This document shows, in pieces, positions 23,216 through 33,734 of a stretch of 64,000 nucleotides of DNA. The stretch is from Euwallacea fornicatus (Eukaryota; Arthropoda; Insecta; Coleoptera; Curculionidae): contig NC_089559.1 of assembly GCF_040115645.1 (NCBI RefSeq), positions 4,154,001 through 4,218,000 of the forward strand, in the 5' to 3' direction. The translations under genes and the position numbers were made by a program. How positions within the stretch are numbered: the stretch's first letter is position 1; the number at the start of each line of letters is the position of its first letter. The notes under the pieces are model-generated. The model searched no databases. It was not told the origin of the DNA and saw nothing but the letters and a program-made list of their open reading frames with translations.

Positions 23216-23833
23216 TGTTAAGGTGTTCCTTCGATAAATGAAACACGACAAAGACACTTTGTTTTATGTAAAAATGGACTGTATTAACTTTACATTTATC
23301 TCAAAAGAATGTAAGAATCTTAGTCTAAGTACACAATATGATTCGGATCACATCCCGTCACCGATGCAGCTTTCACCCGACAGACAAAAGGAAGAGCAGA
23401 GAAGAGAGGGGGAAGAGAACGAAAATTGTTCCGATTATCCCTTAAGTACTAATCCCGAAGAATTCCAACCAGGGGCGCACCATCATCAAGAACTATTATA
23501 AGCTATGGCTACACCGAATCTCATAACTCGTGGCCATCTGGGGAATATCTATACTAGTCGCTTTTCTGGGTATATCGCGGGTCTAACAAATTGACCATCA
23601 AAGCAATAGTCCCTATAGAGAAAGCTTCTTTTGACTAGTAGCACATTCCCCAACCACAGCGTACCCTTAGCATTGGCCTGATGGGCCATGTGGTCTGGCA
23701 CCCAGATGGTATTCTCCGAATAAGTATCGCAGTACATGGACGTAACTTAAGGGAATAAATTACAATATACAATAAACCTAACATTAACAACAATAAAAAT
23801 AAATAGATACAAAAGCCAATAACTTAGAGTCCC
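23216..23833 (-). mobile_element. SIDE copy 2 in the left inverted repeat of Tc1-B
   Basis: The 618-bp segment is SIDE copy 1 in reverse orientation, from GGGACTCTAAG (ending at 23,833) to CCTTAACA (at 23,216). It lacks about 32 bp present at the 5'/3' junction of copy 1. Flanks AAAAAGTCTC (23,206-23,215) and AAACAGTCTT (23,834-23,843) form an approximate 10-bp target duplication. The undamaged right Tc1-B repeat shows the empty site. Confidence 0.9.
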
Positions 23834-24106
23834 AAACAGTCTTCGTACGGTTAGTTATCATACAAACTTATGGAGTTTTAGAGGCAACATAAATAATTTA
23901 TCAAAAAAATATATAACAATCTACAACAAGGAACATTCCTTAGTCCATTGACAATGATAATCAAGAAGTTAGTCAAAGAAATTCCAATTTTAGACGAACT
24001 TTTCTTAATATTGGACATATTCTTGCACAAAAAAGTCTCCGTACGATTTTATGACTAAACTAATATTAACTAAATTTAATTGAATTATTGGAACAATAAA
24101 TATTTA

Positions 24107-25131
24107 ATATTTTGTGGGGTTTCCTTTAGACTTTAACACCGCATGTAATCGTCGATTCATAGAATTAATTAAATTTGATGTTACACTAGGCGGTATTTTG
24201 GACCATTCTTTAATAATGCTTCTTTTAAGTCATTTTTATTAGTAATTGTATATGATCTTATTTTTCGCTCCAAGTGTTCCCACAGATCCTCAATCGGATT
24301 TAGATCAGGCGATTGGGGTGGGTAATTTAGAATACTCTTAACATTATATAACAGCCATTCTTTTGATAGACGCGAGGTATATTTTGGATCATTGTCTTGC
24401 ATAAAAATAAAAGATCTACTAAGGCCCAACTTTTCCGCACTAGCTTTAAGATTTGTTTTTAAAATGTTCACATACGCTTTGTTGTCCATTATTTCGTCAA
24501 CAAAACACAGATTGCCTATTCCTGCTGCCGACATGCAACCCCAAACCATAACGCTTCCGCCTCCATGTTTGACCGTTGCAGATAAATTTTTTATTTCAAA
24601 CTCAGTATTCGGTTTTCTCCACACTTTTCCTTTGCCATCCAATCCATAAATGTTAAATTTGCTCTCGTCGCTAAAAATTATGTTGTTCCAGAAGTCCTGG
24701 TCCTTATTTAAATGCTCTTTAGTATATTTCAACCGTTTTAGCCTGTTTGCTTTCGAAATAAAGGGCTTTTTGCGGATGGATCTGGCTTTCTAACCGTTGC
24801 GTCTTAGAATATTTCGAACCGTTTCGTCACTAAAATTTAGGTTTAAGTCTTTTTTTTAATTTTTATTGATTTGCGTGGCGGTTACTTTTGAATTTTTCTT
24901 AATGTGACGCACAATATATCGTTCCTCTTGCGCTTTCAGAGTCTTTGGGCGTCCAGTTCTTGGTCTTGTTTTTACCATACCATGTTTTCCATAGCGCTCA
25001 ATTGTATATTGTATCGTTGACTTAGATCTCTTTACCATGTTTGCTACTTTAGCCATTGAATGGCCTTCACATTACAATTTAATGATTAACTGCCTCAAAT
25101 CGACATCAATTTCACGATTTTTTGAATTCAT
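24107..25131 (-). pseudogene. Tc1-B transposase, several lesions
   Basis: The frame starts at the ATG at 25,129-25,131 (MNSKNREIDVDLRQL), meets a TAA near 25,072, continues with a helix-turn-helix and GRPKTL (24,856-25,056), shifts frame near 24,780-24,850, and carries the catalytic domain at 24,181-24,732. IFSDESKF, FMQDNDPKYTS and SPDLNPIEDLW give DD34E spacing. The last 20-odd residues are again shifted near 24,200. It is related to, but clearly distinct from, the Tc1-A enzyme. Confidence 0.88.
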
Positions 25132-25978
25132 GATGTACTCTTTGAGATGTTTTTAGTAACTGATATATATTATTGCGAAGCTAACCACATAGGAATTTTT
25201 ATTTATCGGCGTTCCTTAGCAGCAAAAAAGTTTATTGCGTACATCTTTGAATCGTACGGAGACTTTTTTATGCAAAAATATGTCAAATATTAAAAAAAGT
25301 TCGTCTAAAATTGGAATTTCTTTGATTAACTTCTTGATTATCATTGTTAATGGGCTAAGAAATGTTCCTTGTTGTAGATTGTTAAATATTTTGTTGATAA
25401 ACTATTTGTGTTGCCTCTAAAACTCCATAAGTTTGTGTGATAACTAACCATACGGAGACTTTGTTGTGCCACTGTATATCTGAATGATGGATGTGTGGAT
25501 CTTGATTGGTTGATTGATTGTGTGTTTGGTGTGTTTTGCGTATTGGACAATGTTGATGCCTTTTGGAGATGGTGTTGATGGTAGTTGCCTGAATTCATTT
25601 CTGAGGTGGTTGTTGTTGAGTAATCAGCTTCCTTGTTGCACCTTTTTGATTCGTTAGCTGTTACGCTGTCTTGTCTCTTAGGTCTGCCTCTCTTTTTCCG
25701 ATTGTGTGGGAGCCGAAAACCATCCCTCTCTCCCGGTTGGAAGGACAGGTCGGACTCAGAGTCCGGGGTGCCTTCTGTATCCATGTTGAGTTGTTTTGAC
25801 TCAATAGTTCAATGTGTACTGGGACTCTTAAGTCTGATATCTTTATTGATTATTTATAAATTTTTGGAATTCTTCTCTACTTCCAGCTCTCTCAGCATAA
25901 AAATGCCTATAAGAACCAATGTTATGGTTTTCACTGCACACGTCCTACTCGCACGAACGCACAGTCAACACTGCTTTA

Positions 25979-26330
25979 CGAGATATTAATACGTTACCAC
26001 GAAATTGGCGTAATTAATGTTCCGTATTAATGGAAATTATAGGATTAGCCCGAGATCGCACTGTTTCCGTGATTTGGAGCAAATCTTGATATAATGTTAC
26101 TTGTATTCAGGCAAATCATGTTTTATGGTGATTTAAGAGATATAACGTTATCACGGAATTGGTGTTATTTATGTTCCATATTAATGAAAATGATGGAATT
26201 AGATCGAGATCGGACTATTTTTATGATTTGGAGGAAATCTTCATGCAATGTTACTTGTACACAACCATATCATGGCTCTCGTTCATTTTACGGGTTATGA
26301 CTACGTTATGACGGAATTGGTGTATCAAAC
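25979..26330. repeat. tandem repeat, period about 156 bp, about 2.2 copies
   Basis: Units start GAGATATTAATACGTTACCACG at 25,980 in outline, GAGATATAACGTTATCACGG at 26,136 and a partial unit at about 26,291. Aligned positions include GAATTGGTGT, a RTTAATG motif and AATGTTACTTGTA. The copies are clearly diverged. It lies just outside the inferred LINE-A 5' end. Confidence 0.75.
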
Positions 26331-28074
26331 AATACAAAATGGGTGCGTGCATGTCGGATTTGACCGTAACCACATTGGAACCTGACCGATGACTTGAGCC
26401 TGTCTTGAACCGTCACCTTTTTAAGTATTTTTTTAATAATTTAATAGACATCCTTAACTTGGACGTACTGTATTTTGTATACGTAAAATCATATCATGAA
26501 CTGCAATAAGCAAAAAAAACCGCACACATTAGTGCTTATATGGTGGTATATGTCGTAATTTCATATACTTTCAAGAGTATTTTTGTATTTGTTGACCGTA
26601 ATAAAAATATTATGAAATTTTGTTATAATTTGCCAGTGCTCGGGAACCTACAGGATGAAATATAACTTTCATTACAAGTTAAAGGAAGCAAAAAGAGACT
26701 CTTGTTCAAGAGAAGTTTTTTTCTTTAAATCACCCACGGATTCCTTCCCGAATTTTGGACATATTATTATGAAACACCCTGTATATATGGGAGCTTAAAT
26801 TCGGTGCCGAAAAAAATATTCCCAATTCCTTATTGCTAGTTATTGCTGGTATTGAATATGTTTGCGATAACGAACAGTAGCGAAAGCATCGAGGGAAAAC
26901 TAATCGCCAATTATACGTATCAGGTGAAGGGAAAATCTACCTAGACGAGGACATTGTTGTTGTTTAGAATAAACTCTGGTTGGATATAACTAATAATGCA
27001 TTTTCTCAAAATAACATGCGTGTCGACCAATAGGTAACTGAATCCTTAAAAAAATACTATGAAAACATAAAGAAAGAACCTAGATTTAACCTCTTAAAAT
27101 GTTTCAATTAGTTCATGTTTTACAGACAATTAACATTTTTATTAAGATTCAAAATCCCTTACCAAGAAAATAAATGAATTTTAGTTACTTCATTGGTACA
27201 AACTTTAAGGAATATTAACATACATACAGGGTGTCCTAAAAGTAAATCGCGACATGTTAACCTTGAATTCTACGTCGAAAAATTACTCTAATTCACTATA
27301 TAGACTAAGGTTCAAAGATGTTTCGTTACAGAAATACCGGGTGTCACGAGTTTTTCAATTCTAAGGAAAAGTCACTCGTAGCGATGTGGAATCGAGTAAC
27401 TCGCCGATAGACGGCTTCAGACAATACAATCAAACGGTCTTTACTTTGAAACTTGATAATGTTTTATTTAAAAAAAAAAATTAAAAAATTAACTTTCGAA
27501 ATATTAATTAAAAAAATGCACAAAACTTTTGGTTCAGCCGAATAATTACTAAACTAACATAACCAATTAAGTATAATTTTAGAATTGATCGGCAGGGCCC
27601 GACTCTCGTATTCGACTCCAACGAATTAGAATCGGGGGTTGGGACGGGGACGTGGATTCGTCACTGTAAAAAATATAATTATTTATTACACAATAGAATA
27701 TAAACTGCAAAACACAAGTTGCATTCAAAAAAAGTGATAAATGAGCATCTAACCACTACATTTAACAGCAAATAAAACCACAGCCAAACGTAGCAAATGA
27801 CACACGTTAAATCTTCAATATCGACTATATGCATAGGTGCTCGTAAAGTAAAAGTAATTACACTAGAACTCGCTTAACACCAATTCGAAATGTTCAATGC
27901 CAAAGACGCGAATTCGCGTTAGGGTGCCTGTATTGCATACGCCACCGACACGTGTTTGTTGCAGCAATTGAGTATTGGTAGTAAACTTCAAACAAAAAAA
28001 GTATATACTTCATACACACCTGCCTCTGGAGTATCTCAAATGTATTACTCGTTAAAATTATGTGAATATTAACT
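26331..28074. other. unassigned AT-rich DNA with mariner-end-like motifs
   Basis: No convincing coding sequence is seen. Motifs like the mariner ends of this window occur at about 26,766 (ACACCCTGTA), 27,227 (TACAGGGTGTCC) and 27,337 (ACCGGGTGTC), suggesting small decayed mariner or MITE pieces. A perfect 14-bp palindrome ACGCGAATTCGCGT lies at about 27,906. Confidence 0.5.
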
Positions 28075-28273
28075 TCACAATTTATGAAGCGCCACCTCCC
28101 AATACTTTTTTCTGTCTTGCGTGGACTGAAATAAACGGTCAAAGAGGTGATGCAGAAATTTGAACAGCATCGTTAAGATGGATTCAAAAAATTCCACAAG
28201 GGTTTTTGGCAAAGGATCACTGGCTGAAATTCCCAAAGATATTTTGCCATTGTATTCTACTTTTAGCAATTCC
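28075..28273 (-). CDS. candidate host exon (C-terminal coding exon), unknown protein
   Basis: On the minus strand a pyrimidine-rich acceptor TTTTATTTTCAG ends at 28,274 and is followed by an open frame of about 65 codons beginning ELLKVEYNGKISLG and ending YWEVALHKL before a TGA at 28,075. The segment has ordinary protein-like composition with a hydrophobic stretch (SILTMLFKFLHHLFDRLF). It resembles no transposon protein I know. I do not recognise the family. It could be the last exon of a minus-strand host gene. Confidence 0.42.
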
Positions 28274-28499
28274 TGAAAATAAAAAACAATTGTCTACTTA
28301 AGCTATGCTCAAACAACATTATCCCATCGGAATATCATGCCTTGTATAGATCCATCGCGACGGATAAGAAAAAAACCCTAACCATACCCCAACCAATAAG
28401 CGATTTGAAAGATTCTGAACAGAGTTAAGTGATAATGAAAATAAAATATAATATTATTATTTTTATTTTGGTTTTTTCTTCATGACCAACATTTATATA

Positions 28500-29021
28500 T
28501 GTCGGATAATGCGAGGAGGAACTGCTTTCAGAAGCCATGAGTCCCAAGTTAAACACTAATTATAGTCACTAAACACCGCCTATTTATTAAATAAAACAAC
28601 TGTCGCTAAGATTACACTAATTTACATGTAGCAGACCAACTATCGGCTACCCTATATTCTAATGAATGTCTTATGGCAATAATCGCTTGCACCAAAGGTA
28701 AACCGTATAGTAATCAAATCAAAGGATGAGAGACGTGACAATCCGGAGCCAGACCTCTACCACCCAAAATCTCGATAATTACTACTCTGTCACACAATAT
28801 TCATTTCGTCCCCTGGCCCCGTTTTGCCCCCCTTGCGTGTTAAAAACAAGTGCGTCCCTTATTCCTGGGGTTCCTGAAAGTCATATCATAAAGAACATGA
28901 ATGGTTTAGTTTCAACAGAATAGCGAGAAAACCCAGAACCCCGATCGATTACATAGGGTCGTACCAATACACAGAGCCTGTCTACGTAGGGGTATTCGCT
29001 AAATTTATGATGGCGCCGACA
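28500..29021 (-). repeat. Gypsy-B 3' LTR
   Basis: This is a direct repeat of 33,696-34,217. The 65-codon plus-strand open frame inside it occurs identically in the other LTR and is not a gene. Confidence 0.95.
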
Positions 29022-29636
29022 CGGCCAACCTGACATGTTGCACGACCTCGTGCGGTACTCTAGGTTTCACCTGAAACCAACGAGGTCCAATTTACCTAAC
29101 TCGTCCAACCTGACTAGATAATCAACGATCAGGCTCAGTAGTTACCTTTATAATAAACGAACAGTACACGCAAAGCATAGAATGGTGCCACATGCACCTA
29201 ACAGGGTATTCTCAGGGACCCTCGTTCACTAACACATTCGATTATAATAACACATTACAATCGTGGTCTACGTTACACAATACCCCTACTGACAATTTTA
29301 CCCGACGCAAAATAGGTATCAGGGCAGGTCATCTTACTATCATTTTTCTCTACACAACTCTTCTACCTCGTGTGGACCAGAACAGATTATCTCACTATAA
29401 TCTTTCTCTACACAACTTTTCTATCTCGTGTGGACCAGAACAGATTATCTCACTATAATCTTTCTCTACACAACTCTTCTATACCAAGCTTTCTCGTCGT
29501 AAGAACATGCCCTAATATCTACTTACGTCTTATTATCTTTAACCACATAACAGCAAAATAGTAATTCGTTCATTCATTCATTCATTCCCTTTTTTTTTCT
29601 TTTTTTTTTTTATTGACTCGCTGAGACCGGTTCATC
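29022..29636. other. Gypsy-B 3' untranslated region with a 58-bp tandem repeat
   Basis: About 615 bp separate the pol stop from the 3' LTR. At 29,344-29,482 a 58-bp unit containing CTCGTGTGGACCAGAACAG is repeated about 2.4 times. A CATT microsatellite (about 29,570-29,587) and a T-rich run follow. The region has no env-like frame. Confidence 0.8.
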
Positions 29637-32600
29637 TTAAATTTTTTTGTCAAAGTCAAATATATTTTGCTCTTGACCTTTAGGCACCGCCCTTAACTGG
29701 TCATGAACGAATTTACTAACTCCGCCTTTTCCATTCACTCTTTCCACTTCATACCTATCATTTTCTAGTGCCTTAATGATTTTGTAGGGTCCTCTAAATT
29801 TACAATCTAATTTTGACAACATTCGTTCATTACTTTTGGCGTACACAAAATCGCCTACCGCGAATGGCTTTATTTTTGCTTTGTTGACATTAAATTTTAC
29901 AGAATCCTTTTCTGCGACCTTACAGATGTTCTTACTAGCGTTGTCTCGGATGTCAAATAATGAGATGTCTTCATTCTCGTCGGTCACAAGGCGATGCATA
30001 ATTGAATTTAATTGAAGTGAGCGTATTTTAGTCCCGAAGAGTAATTCCGCGGGACTGAATCCTGTGGTTTTATGTTTGCTACTATTTAATGCTAACTGGA
30101 CCTCACCCAAACTAACTTGCCATGTTTTATTTCCTTCTGATTCAGTACTTGTCAATAGATTTTTTAGAACTTGCATTACGCGTTCGACCTGCCCATTTGC
30201 TCTGCTTGCGCTATGCGCAACAAGATGAAGTTCGATATTACTATCGGAGTAAAACCTTTTGAATTCTGAGCTTGTAAAACATTTTCCTTGATCAGATATA
30301 ATTCGGGATGGTGCGCCAAATAAATGTGTAAAATTGCGGAAAGATTCTACGGCTTGTTTCCCAGTTAGTGAAGAAATATGGTATAATAGTACAAATTTAG
30401 TGAAAGCATCTATGATAACGAGTGCATATTCTTTTCTGTCGCTTTTTCCGCTCAGCTTTCCAAAAATGTCAATATGAATTGTATGCCATGGCTTGCTGAC
30501 TTTAGGAATTGAATGTAATTGAACTTGTGATTTACCAGATTTTCCTTTTGCTGTCTTACAAACAAGACAGTTATCAACAAATTTTCTTACATTCTTTGCC
30601 ATATTCGGGAACCAATACAATTCATACAATTTGTCCAGCGTTTTTTCCCAACCTAAATGTTTTAGGTCAACGTGGACATGATTAATTACTGACCATGCCA
30701 TGGAGCGAGGGACAATCGGTAACCATTTTGATTTACCAATTCTTTCGATTTTGCGAAGCAAGACGTTGTTTTGAACATCATAGGTTTTAGTTAAATCACT
30801 TGGAAGGTCTTTAGATTTCCACTTATTAATCAATTGAGTAATTTCGCTATCCCTTTGCTGTTCTACCTGAAGCCAATCTTTCTGTAAATCTACTATTTCG
30901 ATGGTTTTGCTGTTATAACCAATTCTCGAAGTATGTTCATCAGGTTGAATGTTGCGAGAAAAGAAATCGGCATGTTTCATGCGAACACCTTCTCGGTATT
31001 GGATATCGAAATCGAAACTTTGCAAAAATGACCACCATCTATGGACCCTGGGTGTTAAATCGATTTTATTTCTGGAAGCTTTCAATGAATTGCAATCGGT
31101 TACGACCATAAAATTTTTACCATATAGAAAATGTCGGAAATTTTTGACAGCATTGACGACAGCTAGCGTTTCCAGCTCGTACGAATGGTATCTAGATTCT
31201 ACTTCGGTGGTGCGTTTGCTGAAATATGCCACGGCATGCAACTTATTGTTATTCTTCTGCAACAGTACAGCACCATATCCCTCAGAACTGGCGTCGGTAT
31301 GAAGCTCAACTGGCAAACTCGGATCGTAAATAGAGAGTACCGGTTCGGTAGTAAGCGCTTTCAATAAAATTTGTCGGGCCTCCTCATGTTTGGGTAACCA
31401 TTTAATAAATTTAACTGCACCCTTAGTGAGTCGATATAATGGTGCCGCAATTCTAGAGAAATTTTGAATGAATTGTCGGAAGTATGAGGCCAAACCGAGA
31501 AACTGCCGTACTTGTGTCTGAGTTTTTGGTATCGGTAAATTTTTCAGAGCAGCAATCTTCCTGGGATTCGGTCGAAGTTCACCTCCTCGGACGACATACC
31601 CAAGATACTCAACTTCGGTTTTGAGGAATGTGCACTTTTTAAAATTGAACGAGAAGCCTGCCTCGACTAAGGCTTCAATAACGAGTTTTAATCGCTCAAT
31701 TCCCTCCGAAACCGAAGTGGATGGTATCAATATGTCATCTATGTAAACAACGGCAATGGTGTTACGAAGATCGCCCAAGGCTTTATCGATTGCCCTTTGA
31801 TAGACAGAGGGCGCATTTGTAAGGCCAAAAGGCATACTCAAGAATTCGTACTGGCCGTCGGGTGTCACAAATGCAGTTTTTTCGACACTATTTGGGTGTA
31901 CTGGGATCTGATGGAATCCAGCAGCCATATCCAATGAGGAAAAATAAAAGGCACCATGTAAACGGTTGATTTGATCACTTATTAGGGGCAAGGGGTACCT
32001 ATCTGAGATCGTGTTACGATTTAACTCGCGGAAGTCGCAAACCATTCTGTCAGTGCCATCTTTCTTTTTTACTAACGTTATTGGACTTGCGAAGGGGGAA
32101 CAACTTGGCTGAGTGATATTAGCCTTAAGTAACTCGGAAACTTTAGATCGTACTACTTCTCGCTCAACTGGAGCTAAACGATAAGGTCTTCTTTGAACTA
32201 ATTGAGTGGGATCCTTTAAACGAATTTCTATAGTGCCGGTATTTACCCTACCCGTCGGGACCCCATTAACGAAAGCAGATTTATATTTTGCCAATGCTTC
32301 AGTTAGGGTCTCTCTATCTTGGCAATCCAAATCAGTATCGATATTTTCGAAATTACTTACTGTGGCATTGCAGATTTCCACAGACTTTTCGCGAGCTACG
32401 ATAAGGCCCGTAGTACCAAGACAAACACTAATATTTTGAGCGATCAAGTCCCTACCAATTATAATATCGAATGAAATACTGTTATCGGGGACGACATGCA
32501 ATGCAAGTTCAACAAAAATGTTCTGAATTTCAACTAAAACTATTATCTGTAAGGTGCAGAAAATAGAACCTCCTCCAATACCTTTTAAAGCTATCATACA

Positions 32601-33734
32601 AGTTCTGAATTCGCCTTCTAAGTAATGTAAAACACTATTTTTAACTAACGAACAATCTGAGCCTGAGTCGAACAAAAATGGAATAACCTTACCAGTTTTT
32701 AATTTAAGTTGCCCCCTGGGAAGAGTCTGCACTTCTACCAGATTGATTCTCTTCTCCTCTGGTTTGGATCTCGGGGACATACCTTTATCGGGACAGCGTG
32801 TCGAAACATGGCCAGGCTTTCCACAAGAGAAACATGAAACTCTCTTATTCACATTTAAGTCGAATCTTTCATGGACTTTGTTCGATACGTTTTCTTTCCG
32901 ACAATGTATCGCTTTGTGACCAATCATGCCACAAAAACGACACCTTCCTGGGAAATGTGATCGGCCATTCTTCCCTGATGGGGCTGGGGCAAACGCTCGA
33001 CGCTTCGGGCTGATGTGTGGATCTGCACGAACTAGCGCGGGACGCTTACCAGTTGTACCCCTCAGAGCCACACAGAATTCCTGCAGATTCTTAGGCATAT
33101 CTGCCTGCAAACGTTCACTTACTGCTTCGGATCTGTTAGCTACTACATGGCAGGCAAATAAAGTCGCTAAGGCCTCGTCACTTTTTCGGGTTTTTATCAG
33201 ATGCAACGCCAAACGCAATACATGCAATCCCTCATCCAATAAAGTGGTATCGGAGGGGCAGTTTTGTCTTCCATTTACGGCTTCGTTGAACAATTCCAAC
33301 AGGTCCGTCGGTTTGGAAAACGAAGACAAAAGTTCCAGTCTTATCTGGGCCCAAGGTTTTCCCAAGGGTCGGCATCTGATTAGCCAATCTGCGGCTTCTC
33401 CTTTCAGGGCGTTGGATAAACTGGTTACCAACTTTATACCAGATAGTTTATGAACGTTCACAAACTCGTCTGTCAAGCAACACCAGCCTTCCGGGTCCGC
33501 CATAGGTGATTTCGGATCAAAACTGGGAAGTTTTACTTCAGCGATTACCTCTGATGGACCCGTGTTACGTGGTAATTCCAACATCTTCTTCAACAAGACC
33601 TCTAGTTGACTTTCCGGTAAGTGGATACTGGCCTCCGTAGTGTCCTCATTGATTTCGCTATTGTCGCGATTCGGCACGGTAAATCCCACTTCTGATGTCG
33701 GATAATGCGAGGAGGAACTGCATTCAGAAGCCAT
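29637..33734 (-). CDS. Gypsy-B gag-pol polyprotein, intact
   Basis: This single frame of about 1,365 residues starts at the ATG at 33,732-33,734 (MASECSSSSHYP). Gag comes first, with zinc knuckles CRFCGMIGHKAIHC (about residue 265) and CFSCGKPGHVSTRC (about 301). The protease site FDSGSDC is near 356. RT has SSLDMAAGFHQ and YIDD near 664. RNase H has LHTDASSEGYG. Integrase has an HHCC finger and the triad in HIDIF (about 1,089), SDQG (about 1,148) and QVERV (about 1,184), with 35 residues between the last two, so DD35E is complete. The start codon lies inside the 5' LTR, and the frame reads through the LTR edge and the primer site. I see no stop or frameshift. Confidence 0.95.
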   Translation of the reverse strand: MASECSSSSHYPTSEVGFTVPNRDNSEINEDTTEASIHLPESQLEVLLKKMLELPRNTGPSEVIAEVKLPSFDPKSPMADPEGWCCLTDEFVNVHKLSGIKLVTSLSNALKGEAADWLIRCRPLGKPWAQIRLELLSSFSKPTDLLELFNEAVNGRQNCPSDTTLLDEGLHVLRLALHLIKTRKSDEALATLFACHVVANRSEAVSERLQADMPKNLQEFCVALRGTTGKRPALVRADPHISPKRRAFAPAPSGKNGRSHFPGRCRFCGMIGHKAIHCRKENVSNKVHERFDLNVNKRVSCFSCGKPGHVSTRCPDKGMSPRSKPEEKRINLVEVQTLPRGQLKLKTGKVIPFLFDSGSDCSLVKNSVLHYLEGEFRTCMIALKGIGGGSIFCTLQIIVLVEIQNIFVELALHVVPDNSISFDIIIGRDLIAQNISVCLGTTGLIVAREKSVEICNATVSNFENIDTDLDCQDRETLTEALAKYKSAFVNGVPTGRVNTGTIEIRLKDPTQLVQRRPYRLAPVEREVVRSKVSELLKANITQPSCSPFASPITLVKKKDGTDRMVCDFRELNRNTISDRYPLPLISDQINRLHGAFYFSSLDMAAGFHQIPVHPNSVEKTAFVTPDGQYEFLSMPFGLTNAPSVYQRAIDKALGDLRNTIAVVYIDDILIPSTSVSEGIERLKLVIEALVEAGFSFNFKKCTFLKTEVEYLGYVVRGGELRPNPRKIAALKNLPIPKTQTQVRQFLGLASYFRQFIQNFSRIAAPLYRLTKGAVKFIKWLPKHEEARQILLKALTTEPVLSIYDPSLPVELHTDASSEGYGAVLLQKNNNKLHAVAYFSKRTTEVESRYHSYELETLAVVNAVKNFRHFLYGKNFMVVTDCNSLKASRNKIDLTPRVHRWWSFLQSFDFDIQYREGVRMKHADFFSRNIQPDEHTSRIGYNSKTIEIVDLQKDWLQVEQQRDSEITQLINKWKSKDLPSDLTKTYDVQNNVLLRKIERIGKSKWLPIVPRSMAWSVINHVHVDLKHLGWEKTLDKLYELYWFPNMAKNVRKFVDNCLVCKTAKGKSGKSQVQLHSIPKVSKPWHTIHIDIFGKLSGKSDRKEYALVIIDAFTKFVLLYHISSLTGKQAVESFRNFTHLFGAPSRIISDQGKCFTSSEFKRFYSDSNIELHLVAHSASRANGQVERVMQVLKNLLTSTESEGNKTWQVSLGEVQLALNSSKHKTTGFSPAELLFGTKIRSLQLNSIMHRLVTDENEDISLFDIRDNASKNICKVAEKDSVKFNVNKAKIKPFAVGDFVYAKSNERMLSKLDCKFRGPYKIIKALENDRYEVERVNGKGGVSKFVHDQLRAVPKGQEQNIFDFDKKI
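33681..33695 (-). promoter_or_regulatory. Gypsy-B primer binding site, tRNA-Leu type, inside the reading frame
   Basis: The plus-strand AAATCCCACTTCTGA at 33,681-33,695 matches the T-arm and acceptor part of a tRNA-Leu 3' end but lacks the last CACCA, because the LTR starts immediately. It shares this sequence with the Gypsy-A site. The site is translated as part of the gag frame (SEVGF). Confidence 0.62.

Larger units (their letters stand above)
23196..25474 (-). mobile_element. Tc1-B, Tc1-type transposon with IR/DR ends, carrying a SIDE insertion
   Basis: It is flanked by TA (23,194-23,195 and 25,475-25,476). The right inverted repeat is about 224 bp (25,251-25,474). The left one (23,196-about 24,046) is the same but split by SIDE copy 2. 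Outer and inner direct repeats share CACAAMAAAGTCTCCGTA. Subtracting SIDE and its target duplication leaves about 1,651 bp, almost the same as Tc1-A, though the end sequences differ. It interrupts LINE-A ORF1. Confidence 0.94.
22151..25784 (-). pseudogene. LINE-A ORF1, split by Tc1-B
   Basis: ORF1 starts at 25,784 (MDTEGTPDSESDLSFQ) with a basic stretch NRKKRGRPKRQ. It is cut after SFRYT at 25,477 by Tc1-B and resumes in frame at 23,195 with FIIEAPRN. Zinc knuckles follow (CAKCNKYEHATDKC, CSKCMGPHLSTNC and a third that has lost a Cys). One in-frame TAG lies at 22,904-22,906. It ends at 22,151, where ORF2 begins. Confidence 0.83.
17922..25975 (-). mobile_element. LINE-A, Jockey-like non-LTR retrotransposon carrying two Tc1 insertions
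   Basis: ORF1 (22,151-25,784) encodes zinc knuckles and ORF2 (17,967-about 22,146) encodes an APE-type endonuclease and RT. Removing the two Tc1 elements leaves about 4.1 kb up to the Gypsy-A junction, a normal length for this class. The 5' end near 25,975 is placed where a GC-rich leader meets a tandem repeat. The 3' tail is not seen, because Gypsy-A follows 45 bp after the ORF2 stop. Confidence 0.85.

Noticed and set aside
28726..28923. 65-codon plus-strand frame, also at 33,922-34,119
   Set aside because: It is identical in both places because both lie in the Gypsy-B LTRs. It has no recognisable features and runs antisense to the element.
29022..29636. Possible env gene in Gypsy-B
   Set aside because: The 615-bp region after pol holds tandem repeats and a microsatellite, with no frame long enough for an envelope protein.
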